The notes under the pieces were generated by a model. It was not told the DNA's origin and did not search any database. It worked only from the letters and a program-made list of their open reading frames with translations. The translations under genes and the position numbers were made by a program. A stretch of DNA of 64,000 nt from an uncultured Campylobacter sp. (lineage in GTDB: Bacteria; Campylobacterota; Campylobacteria; Campylobacterales; Campylobacteraceae). Every line of letters begins with the position of its first letter. The first letter of the stretch is position 1. Shown here in pieces: positions 43,280 to 53,262 of the stretch. The stretch lies in NCBI RefSeq assembly GCF_937996225.1, contig NZ_CALKTC010000063.1, forward strand, positions 1 through 64,000, given 5' to 3'.

Positions 43280-44368
43280 ATGGGCGTCACAGGTGCGAAA
43301 TCCCTAGCGGCAAACACTCGGCGCTCGCTGCTTTGCGCTGCAAAATTTACTCACATGTCTTAAAACCCGCGAGCCCCAAAGAAAGGAGCTTTCATTAGAG
43401 TTTGCGAGGCTTATGCGGAATTCTTCATGCGCTTTAATGGCACAACAGAATTCCGTGCCGATAAAGAATTTACTAATTTTGCGTAGCTAAATTTAGATGT
43501 GCACTGTAAAATTCCGTGCCGCCAAAAATCCTACGGCGATGCGAGACCCCAGTCCAACCAAATCTTGCCGTAGCTATAAAATTCTAAATGTAAAATTTTA
43601 TAGCTGCCAGAGCATATATAAAATTCCAAAAACGGCGCAGATTTTTAAGCTTAAAATTTCATCGTACAAATTTGCGTAGCCGAATTTTAAAATTCTAAAC
43701 GCATAAAATTAAAATTCCGCCTCAAAGTGATATAGCACGATTTGCGGTTTGAAATTTTATCCCGACGCGCGCAAATGAAATTTCGCGAGATAAACTCTAC
43801 GAAAAGGCGTCTGTGGCGTTTGGCATTTCTACGATCATTTTCACTGCAGCGTAAGATGCGGCGCATTGGCTTTTACCAAATTAGTAATTAAAAATTTATG
43901 TACCGCAAAAGATTAGCGCAGCTCATCTCAAATTATAGCGACATCCGAGCCCATTTTATCGCGCGATTTGATCGCATAAATTTTAAACCGATCTTGCTGC
44001 GCCCGGGTCGAGCGCCTGGTGTAAATAAAATTCTACCGGATTTATCGTTGCGTAAATTTAAAACCGCGCCCCCGCTCTATTTGGGCGCAGAGGCGCCTTA
44101 TTTATACAACGTAGCACTTGGATTTGGATAAATCCACTACTTTCACATAGCAATGCCTCGCTTACGCCGCGATAAAATTCTGCGAAATCACCGCTAAATT
44201 TTATCGCTAAATTACAAAGCCCAATTCTATTTTAAAGGCGACGGCCGTCCTTAAATTTCACGACAAATTCCAAATAGATCGCGCCTGCAAAATCCAGCAA
44301 TCCAAAATAAAATTCTAAAAATTTAACCAAATTTCGCTAAAATCGCCGCAAAATTTCAAGGAGAAAAG
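43280..44368. other. 1.1-kb gene-free gap
   Basis: The longest gap in the window. It is a mosaic of AAATTTTA/AAAATTCC words and GC-rich words. Frames of 60 codons (43497) and 77 codons (43898) lack ribosome sites and protein character. No tRNA, IS or strong terminator was seen; it may be an eroded gene. Confidence 0.5.
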
Positions 44369-45178
44369 ATGAAAAAATTAGCTCTTTTAATATCCTTTGC
44401 TGCGATGATGATTTTTACCGGCTGCGCGAGCACCACGCAAGGCGGCGCCGTAGGCATCGACCGCTCGCAATTCATCACCGTAAGCGAAGCTGAAATGGAT
44501 CAAAGTGCCGCGCTTGCCTACAGGCAGATTACCGCCCAGGCAAACGCCAAACATGTCCTAAATACCGATAAAAAGCTAACTGATCGCGTTAGAGGCATCT
44601 CGAAGCGCCTAATCGCTCAAGTCGGCGCATTTCGCAAAGACGCACTGAAATGGAACTGGCAGGTAAACGTCATCAACGACCCTACGATCAATGCTTGGTG
44701 TATGCCTGGCGGTCGCATCGTCGTATATACGGGTATCATCGAAAAACTAAAGCTTACCGATGCCGAGCTGGCTGCTATTCTGGGGCACGAGATGTCGCAC
44801 GCACTGCGCGAACACAGCCGCGAGCGAGCCTCGACTGAACAGATGAAAGATGTCGGTATCGCTGTAGCAAGCTCTGCAGCGGGGCTTGGAGATCTGGGCT
44901 CGGCGGCTTTGAACATGGCGGCGCAGTACACTTTCACGCTGCCGTTTTCGCGCACGCATGAGACGGAGGCCGATCTGATGAGTGTCGAGCTGATGGCGCG
45001 CGCAGGATACGATCCAAGGGCGGCGATAAACGTCTGGGAGAAGATGAATAAGCTAAACGAGAGCCATCCGCTTAAATTTATGTCCACGCACCCTTCAAAC
45101 GAAGATCGCATCGCCGATCTAAAAGAGGTGATGCCGAAAGTCTTGCCGCTTTACGAGGCCGCCACAAGAAATAGATAG
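44369..45178 (+). CDS. M48-family metalloprotease lipoprotein
   Basis: A 269-residue protein with a lipoprotein signal (lipobox IFTGC, C19) and the zinc motif H140-E-M-S-H144 in AAILGHEMSHAL; the third ligand is the Glu in ETEADLMSVELMARAGYDP. It resembles LoiP/BepA-type periplasmic proteases that act in outer membrane protein quality control. AAGGAG precedes the ATG. Monocistronic. Confidence 0.93.
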   Translation: MKKLALLISFAAMMIFTGCASTTQGGAVGIDRSQFITVSEAEMDQSAALAYRQITAQANAKHVLNTDKKLTDRVRGISKRLIAQVGAFRKDALKWNWQVNVINDPTINAWCMPGGRIVVYTGIIEKLKLTDAELAAILGHEMSHALREHSRERASTEQMKDVGIAVASSAAGLGDLGSAALNMAAQYTFTLPFSRTHETEADLMSVELMARAGYDPRAAINVWEKMNKLNESHPLKFMSTHPSNEDRIADLKEVMPKVLPLYEAATRNR

Positions 45179-45475
45179 TCTTGCGATTTAAAATTTCGCA
45201 AGAGCTTGCGCGCTAAGGTTTTTTAAGTAGCAGGTTTTATCGTCGCATTTAAATTTCTTAATGGGCCTGCGCGCGGCGCTAGGATTATCCGCCGCCGCGC
45301 ATAAGCTCTATTGCGATAAAATCTCGCCGCAACAAAGACCTGCCGCAGCGCGAAATTTTAAATTACCGCAGAATTCTACGCACGGGCGCGAGGTATTTTC
45401 CGCGCCTTTTGGATTTTAAAGCGTTTTTAGATATAATCATAAACATTTATTTTTAAATTTCAAAGGATAAGAAAT
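45179..45475. other. Gap between the protease and CNNM genes
   Basis: No gene seen. Near the right end ATATAAT (45430-45436) is a possible -10 for the CNNM gene. Confidence 0.4.
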
Positions 45476-46813
45476 TTGGACACAGACAGTTCGGTTTTAA
45501 TGTTAGTTTTAGCTTTTGTATTCATCTTTATGAATGCTTTTTTTGTTCTTTCGGAATTCTCAATCGTCAAAGTAAGAAAGTCTCGCCTCGAAGAGCTTAT
45601 CAAGGATAAAATTCCAAACGCAAAGCTCGCTTTTAAAATTTCAAACTCCCTTGACACCTACCTCAGCGCCACTCAGCTAGGCATTACGATAAGCTCGCTC
45701 GCCCTCGGCTGGATCGGTGAGCCCGCGGTATCGAGACTGATCGAGCTACCGCTAAGATCCATCGGCATAGGCAGCGGAGCGGCGGCGCATACGATCGCCT
45801 TCGTCATATCTTTTACGCTCGTTACGCTATTTCACGTCGTGCTCGGCGAGCTAGTGCCAAAATCCATCGCTATTGCCAAAACCGAGAAGATCGTGCTTTT
45901 TATCTCCAGACCGCTTCATATTTTTTGGATTATGTTTTTTCCGATCATAAAAGCGTTTGACTTCATCGCTGCCGTCTCGCTTAAAATCATCGGCGTAAAG
46001 CCTGCCAAAGAGAGCGAGCTTGCGCTTTCGGACGAAGAGATCAAAATCATCGCAAGCGAGAGCCTAAAAGGCGGCGTACTCGATAGCCTCGAGACCGAGA
46101 TCATCAAAAACGCCGTCGATTTTAGCGACACGGTCGCTAAAGAGATAATGACGCCACGGCGCGATCTTATATGCCTAAATAAGCAAAAAAGCTACGATGA
46201 AAACTACGCAACCGTATTGCAGTCGAAATTTACGCGCTTTCCGTATATCGACGGCAGCAAGGATAACGTCCTAGGCCTCATCCACATCCGCGATATCATC
46301 CAACAAAAGGGAGATAAAAGCTTCGATAAGATCGTGCGCAAACTCATCATCGTGCCTGAAAACAGCCCAATCTCTAAAATTTTACCGATGATGAATAAGC
46401 AGCGCATTTTTGCCGCGCTCGTCATCGACGAATACGGCGGCACTGCGGGTTTTTTGACAATGGAAGATATAATAGAAGAAATTTTTGGCGACATCAACGA
46501 TGAACACGACGCGAATGCGCAAAATTTCAAACGTATCGACGAGAACACCTTTGAGTTTAGAGGGCGTTTCGAGATCGAAGGCGTCGAGGAGGTTATGGGC
46601 ATTGACTTCGACGAAGAGACCGAGCAGCTAACGATCGGCGGCTACGTCTTTAATCTCTTTGGCAGCCTACCTGAAATCGGCGATAAAATAAGCGATGAGA
46701 ACTGCGATTACGAAGTACTGCGAATGGATGGCACAAGAGTTTCGCTCGTAAAAGCGATCAAAAAAGCAGTCGCGCAGCCGCAAGAAAATGAAGAAGCGGA
46801 GAAAAATAACTAA
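45476..46813 (+). CDS. CNNM/CorC-type transporter (hemolysin C family)
   Basis: The 445-residue protein has an N-terminal DUF21 membrane domain (about four spans, LSATQLGITISSLALGWIGEP), a CBS pair (DTVAKEIMTPRRDL; IDEYGGTAGFLTMEDIIEEIFGDINDEHD) and a C-terminal CorC_HlyC domain (FRGRFEIEGVEEVMGIDF). Such proteins are linked to magnesium or cobalt efflux; the hemolysin name is historical. The start is TTG with AAAGGA upstream; no ATG is well placed. Confidence 0.92.
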   Translation: MDTDSSVLMLVLAFVFIFMNAFFVLSEFSIVKVRKSRLEELIKDKIPNAKLAFKISNSLDTYLSATQLGITISSLALGWIGEPAVSRLIELPLRSIGIGSGAAAHTIAFVISFTLVTLFHVVLGELVPKSIAIAKTEKIVLFISRPLHIFWIMFFPIIKAFDFIAAVSLKIIGVKPAKESELALSDEEIKIIASESLKGGVLDSLETEIIKNAVDFSDTVAKEIMTPRRDLICLNKQKSYDENYATVLQSKFTRFPYIDGSKDNVLGLIHIRDIIQQKGDKSFDKIVRKLIIVPENSPISKILPMMNKQRIFAALVIDEYGGTAGFLTMEDIIEEIFGDINDEHDANAQNFKRIDENTFEFRGRFEIEGVEEVMGIDFDEETEQLTIGGYVFNLFGSLPEIGDKISDENCDYEVLRMDGTRVSLVKAIKKAVAQPQENEEAEKNN

Positions 46814-47463
46814 GCCAAAGTGTGAGTTAATAAAATTCGCTCTATGATGCTGCGCGCCGGGAATTTCAAGCGCGCTGCCGCTTGCGACGCTCTCAATTCC
46901 CATCTAGGGTGAAAATTTATTCGCCGCTCCCGTATAGATGCCCTAATAGCGGGCACAGGAATGCCACTCGCCTTGTAGAGCGCCATAAAAGTGCTATTTA
47001 TAAGTCCTCTTCATATTACAAACAAAAGGCGAAATTCTGCCGCGAAAATTCTGCCAGAGCGACGCTAGATAGAATTTCTTGATGAGCCTATTTTTAAATT
47101 TTGCGAGATCGTAGATTTTAAAAATTTCAAAATTTTGCGGAATTTTAAAATTTCAATTGATCTAAATTTCTCGCCTAACTTAAATATCAAGCCCTGCTAC
47201 AAGCCTGGGCTAAGCGGATTTTAAAGCCAAAGCCTAAGCGTAAAATTCTAAAATTATTAAAGATAAAATTTTGCTGCGTAGTATCGCAGAATTAACTCTA
47301 TCGATTTTGATCATAAAATTTCACCAATCTTACTTTAAAACTTCGCGGCTTTAAATTCTAAAAATTCCTAAGTAATCAAGTCGGCACGCCTTAAAATTCC
47401 GCATAAATAAATCTTAAATTCCTTTTTGCTACCATAACGAAAATTTTTCGCACGGATGGCTTT
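46814..47463. other. 650-nt gene-free gap
   Basis: Rich in AAATTTTAAAATTTC-like words around 47090-47170. No frame with a ribosome site or protein character, and no clear terminator. Confidence 0.45.
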
Positions 47464-48777
47464 ATGACAAAACACAAATTCTCATCGCGCTGGGCTTTTA
47501 TCATCGCCTGCGTGGGCTCTGCTGTAGGTATGGCAAATGTCTGGGGCTTCCCTTACAAACTCGGCACGAACGGTGGCGGCGCATTTTTGCTAATTTACGT
47601 TTTTTTTGTAACGCTGTTTTCATACGTAGGCCTAAGCGCCGAATACGCGATCGGTCGCCGCGCCAAAACAGGCACGCTAGGCTCATACGAATACGCGTGG
47701 AAAAGCCGCGGACTGGGCTCTATCGGTAAGGTTATCGGCTGGTTGCCACTTGCCGGTTCGATGTGTATCGCAGTGGGCTATGCCGTCATCATCGCCTACG
47801 TTTTAAAGGCACTAGTCCAAGCCATAGACGGCTCGCTAATGAGCGAAAATACCGATACGTGGTTTAACTCTTTTGCCCTGACGTCCTACTCCGTGGTGCC
47901 TTATCACTGCATAATCGTTGCAGGCACGTTGCTGACGCTGTTTTTCGGCGCCAAAAGTATCGAAAAAACGAATAAAATTATGATGCCGCTATTTTTCGTG
48001 CTATTTGCAATTTTGGCAATTAGGGTTGCGACACTGCAAGGCGCTGCAGGCGGATATGCGTTTCTTTTCGGCGCCGATTTTACTAAGCTAGCAGATCCGA
48101 TGGTTTGGATTTCTGCGATGGGACAGGCGTTTTTCTCGCTATCGATTACGGGCTCAGGGATGATCGTCTATGGTGCGTATCTATCCAAGGACGAAGACAT
48201 CGTATCTGCGGCGAAAAATACCGCGTTATTTGACACGCTAGCCGCGATGGTAGCTGCGCTAGTGATGATCCCTGCAGTATTTGCTTACGGAATGGATCCT
48301 GCGGCGGGGCCTAAGCTACTTTTCGTAACTCTGCCTAAAATTTTGCAAGATATGGCAGGTGGTAGAATTTTTGCGGTGATTTTATTTACCGCCGTGATTT
48401 TTGGTGGAATTTCATCGCTTCAAAATATGTTCGAAGTAGTCGCCGAATCGCTAATGCATAAGTTTCCAAGGCTAAGCCGCGCATTCACGCTTGCGCTATT
48501 GTGCGCGATCTGCCTGGGTGCGGGCCTTGGTATGGAAGCGATAAGCTCATGGGGTCCGTGGATGGATTTCGTATCGATTTATATCATTCCGATCGGAGCA
48601 GTAATCGGCGCGATATCGTGGTTTTGGGTGATTAAGCGAAATGAAATTTTAGATGAGATAAATCTGGGCGCAGAGAGGGTTCGCGGCAAGCTCTGGTATG
48701 ATATCGGGCGCTTTGTCTATGTCCCGCTGGCGCTACTTTTATGTATAATCGCGCTTAGTATGCATATTTCGTTTTGA
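47464..48777 (+). CDS. Neurotransmitter:sodium symporter-family transporter
   Basis: A 437-residue membrane protein with 11 or so spans and the LeuT-type opening SRWAFIIACVGSAVGMANVWGFPYKLGTNGGGAFLL (first sodium site and unwound helix 1). Later FFSLSITGSGMIVYGAYLS matches helix 6. Bacterial members import amino acids with sodium; substrate unknown. The ATG follows GGATGGCTTT without a strong ribosome site. Confidence 0.93.
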   Translation: MTKHKFSSRWAFIIACVGSAVGMANVWGFPYKLGTNGGGAFLLIYVFFVTLFSYVGLSAEYAIGRRAKTGTLGSYEYAWKSRGLGSIGKVIGWLPLAGSMCIAVGYAVIIAYVLKALVQAIDGSLMSENTDTWFNSFALTSYSVVPYHCIIVAGTLLTLFFGAKSIEKTNKIMMPLFFVLFAILAIRVATLQGAAGGYAFLFGADFTKLADPMVWISAMGQAFFSLSITGSGMIVYGAYLSKDEDIVSAAKNTALFDTLAAMVAALVMIPAVFAYGMDPAAGPKLLFVTLPKILQDMAGGRIFAVILFTAVIFGGISSLQNMFEVVAESLMHKFPRLSRAFTLALLCAICLGAGLGMEAISSWGPWMDFVSIYIIPIGAVIGAISWFWVIKRNEILDEINLGAERVRGKLWYDIGRFVYVPLALLLCIIALSMHISF

Positions 48778-48874
48778 ATTAAAATCTTGCTAGATTTAGA
48801 ATTAATAGTGTTCTCTCGTAATGGAATTTTAGCAAAGCACATTTATAAATCATTGCATTATCCATATAAATAAT

Positions 48875-48883
48875 GTATAATAC
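48875..48883 (+). promoter_or_regulatory. -10 box within a small palindrome, toxin-antitoxin promoter
   Basis: TATAAT (48876-48881) sits inside GTATAATAC, a 9-nt palindrome; flanking bases extend it to TGTATAATACA. An antitoxin bound here would block the promoter, the usual autoregulation. The ATG is about 20 nt downstream after AAGGAG. Confidence 0.5.
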
Positions 48884-48901
48884 AATCAAAAAGGAGACAA
48901 T

Positions 48902-49165
48902 ATGACGCGATCTATAAACGTAAATTTTAGAATGGATGCCGAGCTTAAAAAAGGGTTGGAGGAAGTATGCTCTGAAATGGGGCTAAATTTAACTACTGCT
49001 TTTACAATATTTGCTAAAAAAGTATTGCAAGAACGCAAAATTCCTTTCGAGCTGACGGCAGATCCCTTTTACAGCCACGAAAATTTATCTCATCTTAAGC
49101 GCTCTTTTGACGAATTAAAGGAAACTAGCGGGATTGAACGCGATTTGTTAGAAGCGGATCAATGA
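48902..49165 (+). CDS. RelB/DinJ-family antitoxin
   Basis: An 87-residue protein with the ribbon-helix-helix pattern of RelB/DinJ: INVNFRMDAELKKGLEEVCSEMGLNLTTAFTIFAKKVLQE. The C-terminal half (ENLSHLKRSFDELKETSG) would wrap the toxin. It neutralises the downstream toxin and probably represses the shared promoter. AAGGAG precedes the ATG. Its stop overlaps the toxin ATG by 4 nt. Confidence 0.9.
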   Translation: MTRSINVNFRMDAELKKGLEEVCSEMGLNLTTAFTIFAKKVLQERKIPFELTADPFYSHENLSHLKRSFDELKETSGIERDLLEADQ

Positions 49166-49425
49166 AAAAAACCTGGTCGCAAGAAGCTTGGAAGGATTAT
49201 CTGTATTGGCAGGAAAATGATAAAAATATTCTAAAGCGCATAAATAAGTTAATCCTAGATATAGAGCGTAACGGCTACGATTGTATAGGCAAACCCGAAG
49301 CGCTAAAGGGCAATTTATCGGGGCTTTATAGTGTTAGAATAGATGGAAAAAATCGGCTCGTATTTAGAATATCTAATGGCGCCATAGAAATAGCTCAGTG
49401 TAAAACTCACTATGGAGATAAGTAA
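49162..49425 (+). CDS. yoeB: Txe/YoeB-family mRNA interferase toxin
   Basis: The 87-residue protein has the YoeB layout: WSQEAWKDYLYWQENDKNILKRINKLI, the GKPEALKGNLSGLYSVRI segment with the catalytic Glu and Arg region, and the C-terminal CKTHYG with the His-Tyr used in RNA cleavage. YoeB cuts mRNA in the ribosomal A site. It is paired with a RelB/DinJ-type rather than the usual YefM-type antitoxin. Confidence 0.92.
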   Translation: MKKTWSQEAWKDYLYWQENDKNILKRINKLILDIERNGYDCIGKPEALKGNLSGLYSVRIDGKNRLVFRISNGAIEIAQCKTHYGDK

Positions 49426-49534
49426 AATACGCACAAAAGCATCAATATCAAAGCGGTAGGATTTGTCCCAAAATAAAAACTTTCACCCAAAAAAGGCGTG
49501 GAATTTTAAAATTTTATCTTATTTTATGGCTTAA

Positions 49535-49882
49535 AATTTTGAAATTCAGTGCAGATTTAAAGTAGTAAATTTCAAAATTTTACCTTGGCTGCTAAAAAGA
49601 AATTTCGTCATCAAATTTAACAACAGAAATTTCTTTTTAGTAAATGCCGTATCTGCAAAAGAGTATCATGAGCTGCTGCAATATTTCAAGGCGCTAAACG
49701 TAAAAATAGAAGATCGGACCGATTTTATACCGCAGGCTCAAAATAATGACTATTTCACCGATAAAAATGAAATTTGGAGCGATAATTTTAGCGATACGCA
49801 AATTCCGAAGAAAATTTTAAATGGAAGCTTAGGCGATTTTTTAGTTTGGATTGAAATTCTAGCTCAAACGGCGAGTTCTTAA
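49535..49882 (+). pseudogene. Start-less 3' fragment of an unknown gene
   Basis: An open frame of 115 codons follows a TAA at 49532 and runs to the TAA at 49880, with no ATG, GTG or TTG in frame. The second half looks coding: NAVSAKEYHELLQYF, ALNVKIEDRTDFIPQA, NNDYFTDKNEIWSD, ILNGSLGDFLVWIEIL. I do not recognise the family. It is probably the remaining C-terminal part of a truncated gene behind the toxin-antitoxin pair. Confidence 0.5.
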
Positions 49883-50120
49883 ATTTAGCGATAATTCCGC
49901 GAGCGAATGGAGGGGGTGAGGCAGCGAGACAATACAGCTCACTAACTCAGCGGCTCACCATAACTAAAAACCACGACAATTCAAATTAGTTCTAGTTCGT
50001 CATCACGATCGTAAAGCTACGGCAAGTAAAATCGATCCAACCCGCTGTCGCAGTAAATCCACGGCGGGTGCGGTTCGGGGCATAAAAAGCCGCTCTAAAG
50101 CCCGAACCACTCCACAATCC

Positions 50121-52637
50121 TTACTTCGCCCCTTTAGGCGGCATAAACGCGGTTAGTTTGATATCCTCGCCCGCCTTGTGTTTATAAAGCTCGATATTTA
50201 CTAACGCCGTGTGAGAGATATTGCCGTTAGCAAGCTCGCTCGTAGGCAGGTCAATCGTAAGCACGTTCGGATTTCCATTTTTGCAAAGACCCTCGGCATT
50301 AGGATCGTACCACGCGCCTTCGAAGATCTGCACCACGCCGCGCATTATGTCATCGCTTACGTTGGCTCCCGCCAAAATTTCGCCGCGAGCGTTATAAACG
50401 CGCACCAGATCGCCCTGCTTGATACCGAGCTCCTTAGCGTCCTCGGTATTTATTAGCACCGGCTCGCGATCCGCGACGGCGTATCTCTTGCGATTTGAGG
50501 TGTTACTCTGCTGCGAATGCAAGCGATCGAGCGGATGCAGGCTAAGCAGGTGAAATTTCGCAGGCTTTTCCTTCATACCCAGCCACTCTACGGGCTCGAA
50601 CCACATCGGATGCGCGCCGCAGTTTTTGTAGTTCATCGCAGCAATCGTATCGGAGTAAATTTCAATTAGCCCGCTAGGCGTTCCCAAAGCCTCCAAAACA
50701 GGATCGTTTCTAAAATCCTCAAAGCTCACGTACGCAGCACTCTCCGGCGTTTCGTAAAATTCCGTCGGCTCGTTCTTCTCCCACCACTGCTCAAAGCTCG
50801 GCATCTGCACGCCCAAAGCGGTGTTTGCATTCACGGCGCTAGCTGCTCCTTCGTAAAATTCTTTGATCCAATCCATCTCCGTTTTGCCGCCGTCCGTATA
50901 AGCCTCGGCAAGTCCGTCTGCGTAAGCCTTGCAAAGGTCGGTAAAAATTTGATAATCGTCCTTCGCGCCGTGCTGCTTAGCGACGACCTGCTTCATAGGA
51001 ATTATATGCATATTGGAGTAGTCCCCGCTCATCGTGATGTCGTTGCGCTCATACTCCGTAGTGGTCGGAAACACGATGTCCGCCATCTTCGCAGTCGGCG
51101 TCCAGTAAATTTCATTCACTACGATAGTGCGCGGCTTACGCCAAGCCTTGATATTAGTGTTGGTGTCTTGATGGTGCACGATCGGATTTCCGCCGACCCA
51201 GTAGATGAAGTCGATCTGAGGATAAGTGATCTTTGCGCCATTTGCGTCGATCGTCTTGCCAGGATTTAGCAGCGCGTCTGCGATGCGAGCTAGAGGGAAG
51301 GCAACCTTCGCCGTATTTACCAGCCACGCTTGAGCTGCTTCGCCGCCTTGCTTCTGATCCTGCGCAAGCCCTAGGAATTTGCCGTCCTTAACGACGCCGA
51401 CGCTTGCCGCGTTCATTCCGCCGATCACGCTGCCCGCACAGGTAGGCGCGCCGCCGTTAGCATAATGGTAGCTAAAACCGAAGCCGCCTCCTGCAAGTCC
51501 GATCTGCCCTAGCATCGCGCACAAAGTCACGATCATCCAGTGCGCCTGCTCGCCATGATGAGCGCGCTGGATACCCCAACCAGCCATTATCATCGTGCGA
51601 TTTTCGTAAAATTTTATCGCAAGCTCTTTGATCACGTCCGCGCTAATGCCGCAAATTTCACTAGCCCACTCGGGCGTCTTAGCCACGCCGTCGCTCTGCC
51701 CCGTGAGGTACGGCACGAATTTTTCAAAGCCCACGGTGTAGTTTTGTAAAAATTCCTTATCGTACTTGCCCTGCGAGTAGAGGTGCTGCGCCATGCCTAA
51801 CATCATCGCTACGTCGGTGTTCGGGCGAGGAGCGATCCATCGCGCCTTGCCTTCGAAATACTTGCCGCTTACGGTTTTAATCGGATCGATGATGATGATC
51901 TCTTTGTCGCTGTTTTTTAGCTGCTCGAAATACTTAAATCCCTGCTCGTCAGAGCTCGTCCACGCCACGCGAAGCGTAGAGATCGGATTGAGCCCCCAAA
52001 AGACCACTACTTTGGAGTTTTCAAGCACCACGGGCCACGAGGTTTGCTGCTCATAGACCTGATTTGAGCCCGTTACGTGCGGCATGATGACCTGAGCCGC
52101 GCCCGTGGAGTAATCGCCCGTGACGCCCGTAAAACCGCCGGTTAAGTTCATAAATCTATGAAGCAGCGTCCTTGAGACATGCACGTTGCCCGTGCTCTGC
52201 CAGCCGTAGCTGCCGGCAAACACCGAGTCCGCGCCCTTTTGCTCGCGCGTCTTTTTAAGCTCACGCGCGACGAGTTTGATCGCGTCTTCATATTTTACCT
52301 CGACCCATTCGTCAAGTCCGCGAAGCTCTGGCTTAGGATTATCGGGATCGGCGAGATAGGATTTTCGCACCATCGGCGCCTTGATGCGCGTGTTATAAAC
52401 GAGATCCGCCATCGTATTTTGAAGCGTATTGGGAATTTTAGAGGTGATCTTCCACGGCGCGGACTTTACGATCTTGCCGTTTTTGACGCTCGCTTTTAAA
52501 ATTCCCCACCGCGCCGCGGTTAAAATTTCGCCATTTTTCTTAAGCGCAGTAAGTTTATCCGCCGCAAGCATCGAGCTTGGGATGAGCGGAAGCGCCGAGA
52601 CCGCCGCGCCGAGCTTTAAAAAATTTCGTCTTTTCAT
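50121..52637 (-). CDS. torA: TMAO/DMSO/biotin-sulfoxide-type reductase, cassette 1
   Basis: An 838-residue Tat-exported molybdoenzyme (signal RRNFLKLG). The Mo-ligand region is GVTGDYSTGAAQVIMPHVTG with S177 as ligand, as in TorA/DmsA-like type III enzymes; there is no N-terminal 4Fe-4S motif, so electrons come from a cytochrome. The C-terminal domain has HPLDRLHSQQSNTSN and EGAWYDPNAEGLCKNGNPNVLT. It resembles C. jejuni Cj0264c, a TMAO/DMSO reductase partnered with cytochrome Cj0265c. The ATG overlaps the cytochrome gene stop by 4 nt. TMAO or sulfoxide as terminal electron acceptor is inferred. Confidence 0.92.
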   Translation of the reverse strand: MKRRNFLKLGAAVSALPLIPSSMLAADKLTALKKNGEILTAARWGILKASVKNGKIVKSAPWKITSKIPNTLQNTMADLVYNTRIKAPMVRKSYLADPDNPKPELRGLDEWVEVKYEDAIKLVARELKKTREQKGADSVFAGSYGWQSTGNVHVSRTLLHRFMNLTGGFTGVTGDYSTGAAQVIMPHVTGSNQVYEQQTSWPVVLENSKVVVFWGLNPISTLRVAWTSSDEQGFKYFEQLKNSDKEIIIIDPIKTVSGKYFEGKARWIAPRPNTDVAMMLGMAQHLYSQGKYDKEFLQNYTVGFEKFVPYLTGQSDGVAKTPEWASEICGISADVIKELAIKFYENRTMIMAGWGIQRAHHGEQAHWMIVTLCAMLGQIGLAGGGFGFSYHYANGGAPTCAGSVIGGMNAASVGVVKDGKFLGLAQDQKQGGEAAQAWLVNTAKVAFPLARIADALLNPGKTIDANGAKITYPQIDFIYWVGGNPIVHHQDTNTNIKAWRKPRTIVVNEIYWTPTAKMADIVFPTTTEYERNDITMSGDYSNMHIIPMKQVVAKQHGAKDDYQIFTDLCKAYADGLAEAYTDGGKTEMDWIKEFYEGAASAVNANTALGVQMPSFEQWWEKNEPTEFYETPESAAYVSFEDFRNDPVLEALGTPSGLIEIYSDTIAAMNYKNCGAHPMWFEPVEWLGMKEKPAKFHLLSLHPLDRLHSQQSNTSNRKRYAVADREPVLINTEDAKELGIKQGDLVRVYNARGEILAGANVSDDIMRGVVQIFEGAWYDPNAEGLCKNGNPNVLTIDLPTSELANGNISHTALVNIELYKHKAGEDIKLTAFMPPKGAK

Positions 52638-53242
52638 TTCATATCCTTTAAATTTACGTCCTTGGAGTGCTTTTGCAGATACTGCACCACCGTCCAGCTC
52701 TCATCCTTGCTAATCGGCGTGCGCGAAAGCATCGATTTGATGTAGCCCGGCCATCTGTTTGCTTCATAGCTAGCGGGCTGATGCAGAGCATGGCAGACGC
52801 TACACGAGGCCTCAAATTTCTCCTTAGCGCCCGCGAAAATTTTATCCACGTCGCCGCTTAGCGCGCCCTCGTCGGTGTAGGCGGTTATTTTAACCTTATT
52901 AAAGCCGTCCTCTTCGCCCAAGCTCTCGCTTTGAAATTTAGCCTGCTTCGAAAACGCCACTGCGATTATGCGCGCTTTAGGCGTGAAATAAATAACGTTC
53001 GGCGCCTTTGGATTTTGATAGCCCGTGAGCGAAAATTTCACCACTCCGTCCTTAACCTCCAAGACCTCTATGGCGTTTGTGGGCAGCAGCCTGCCGTCCT
53101 TATGCGACAAATCGCCGCTTACGCTTACCTGCTTTAGCACCGTGCCGTAAAGCGTCTCGCCCGCCTTAACCTCGGCGCCAGCGTAGCTTGCGATCGCAGC
53201 CGCAATAGCCGCCGCAGCCGCAATAGAATTTAAAAACTTCAT
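52634..53242 (-). CDS. Monohaem cytochrome c partner of reductase cassette 1
   Basis: The 202-residue precursor has an Ala-rich signal peptide and a single haem motif C147-SVC150-H151 followed by ALHQPASYEANRWPGYIKSM, the same layout as Cj0265c. The first ~130 residues are a beta-rich domain. It passes electrons to the periplasmic reductase. AGGATAAG precedes the ATG. It is coupled to torA by a 4-nt overlap and preceded by the DsbB-like gene 20 nt away. Confidence 0.93.
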   Translation of the reverse strand: MKFLNSIAAAAAIAAAIASYAGAEVKAGETLYGTVLKQVSVSGDLSHKDGRLLPTNAIEVLEVKDGVVKFSLTGYQNPKAPNVIYFTPKARIIAVAFSKQAKFQSESLGEEDGFNKVKITAYTDEGALSGDVDKIFAGAKEKFEASCSVCHALHQPASYEANRWPGYIKSMLSRTPISKDESWTVVQYLQKHSKDVNLKDMK

Positions 53243-53262
53243 GCTTATCCTTTCTTAAAATT

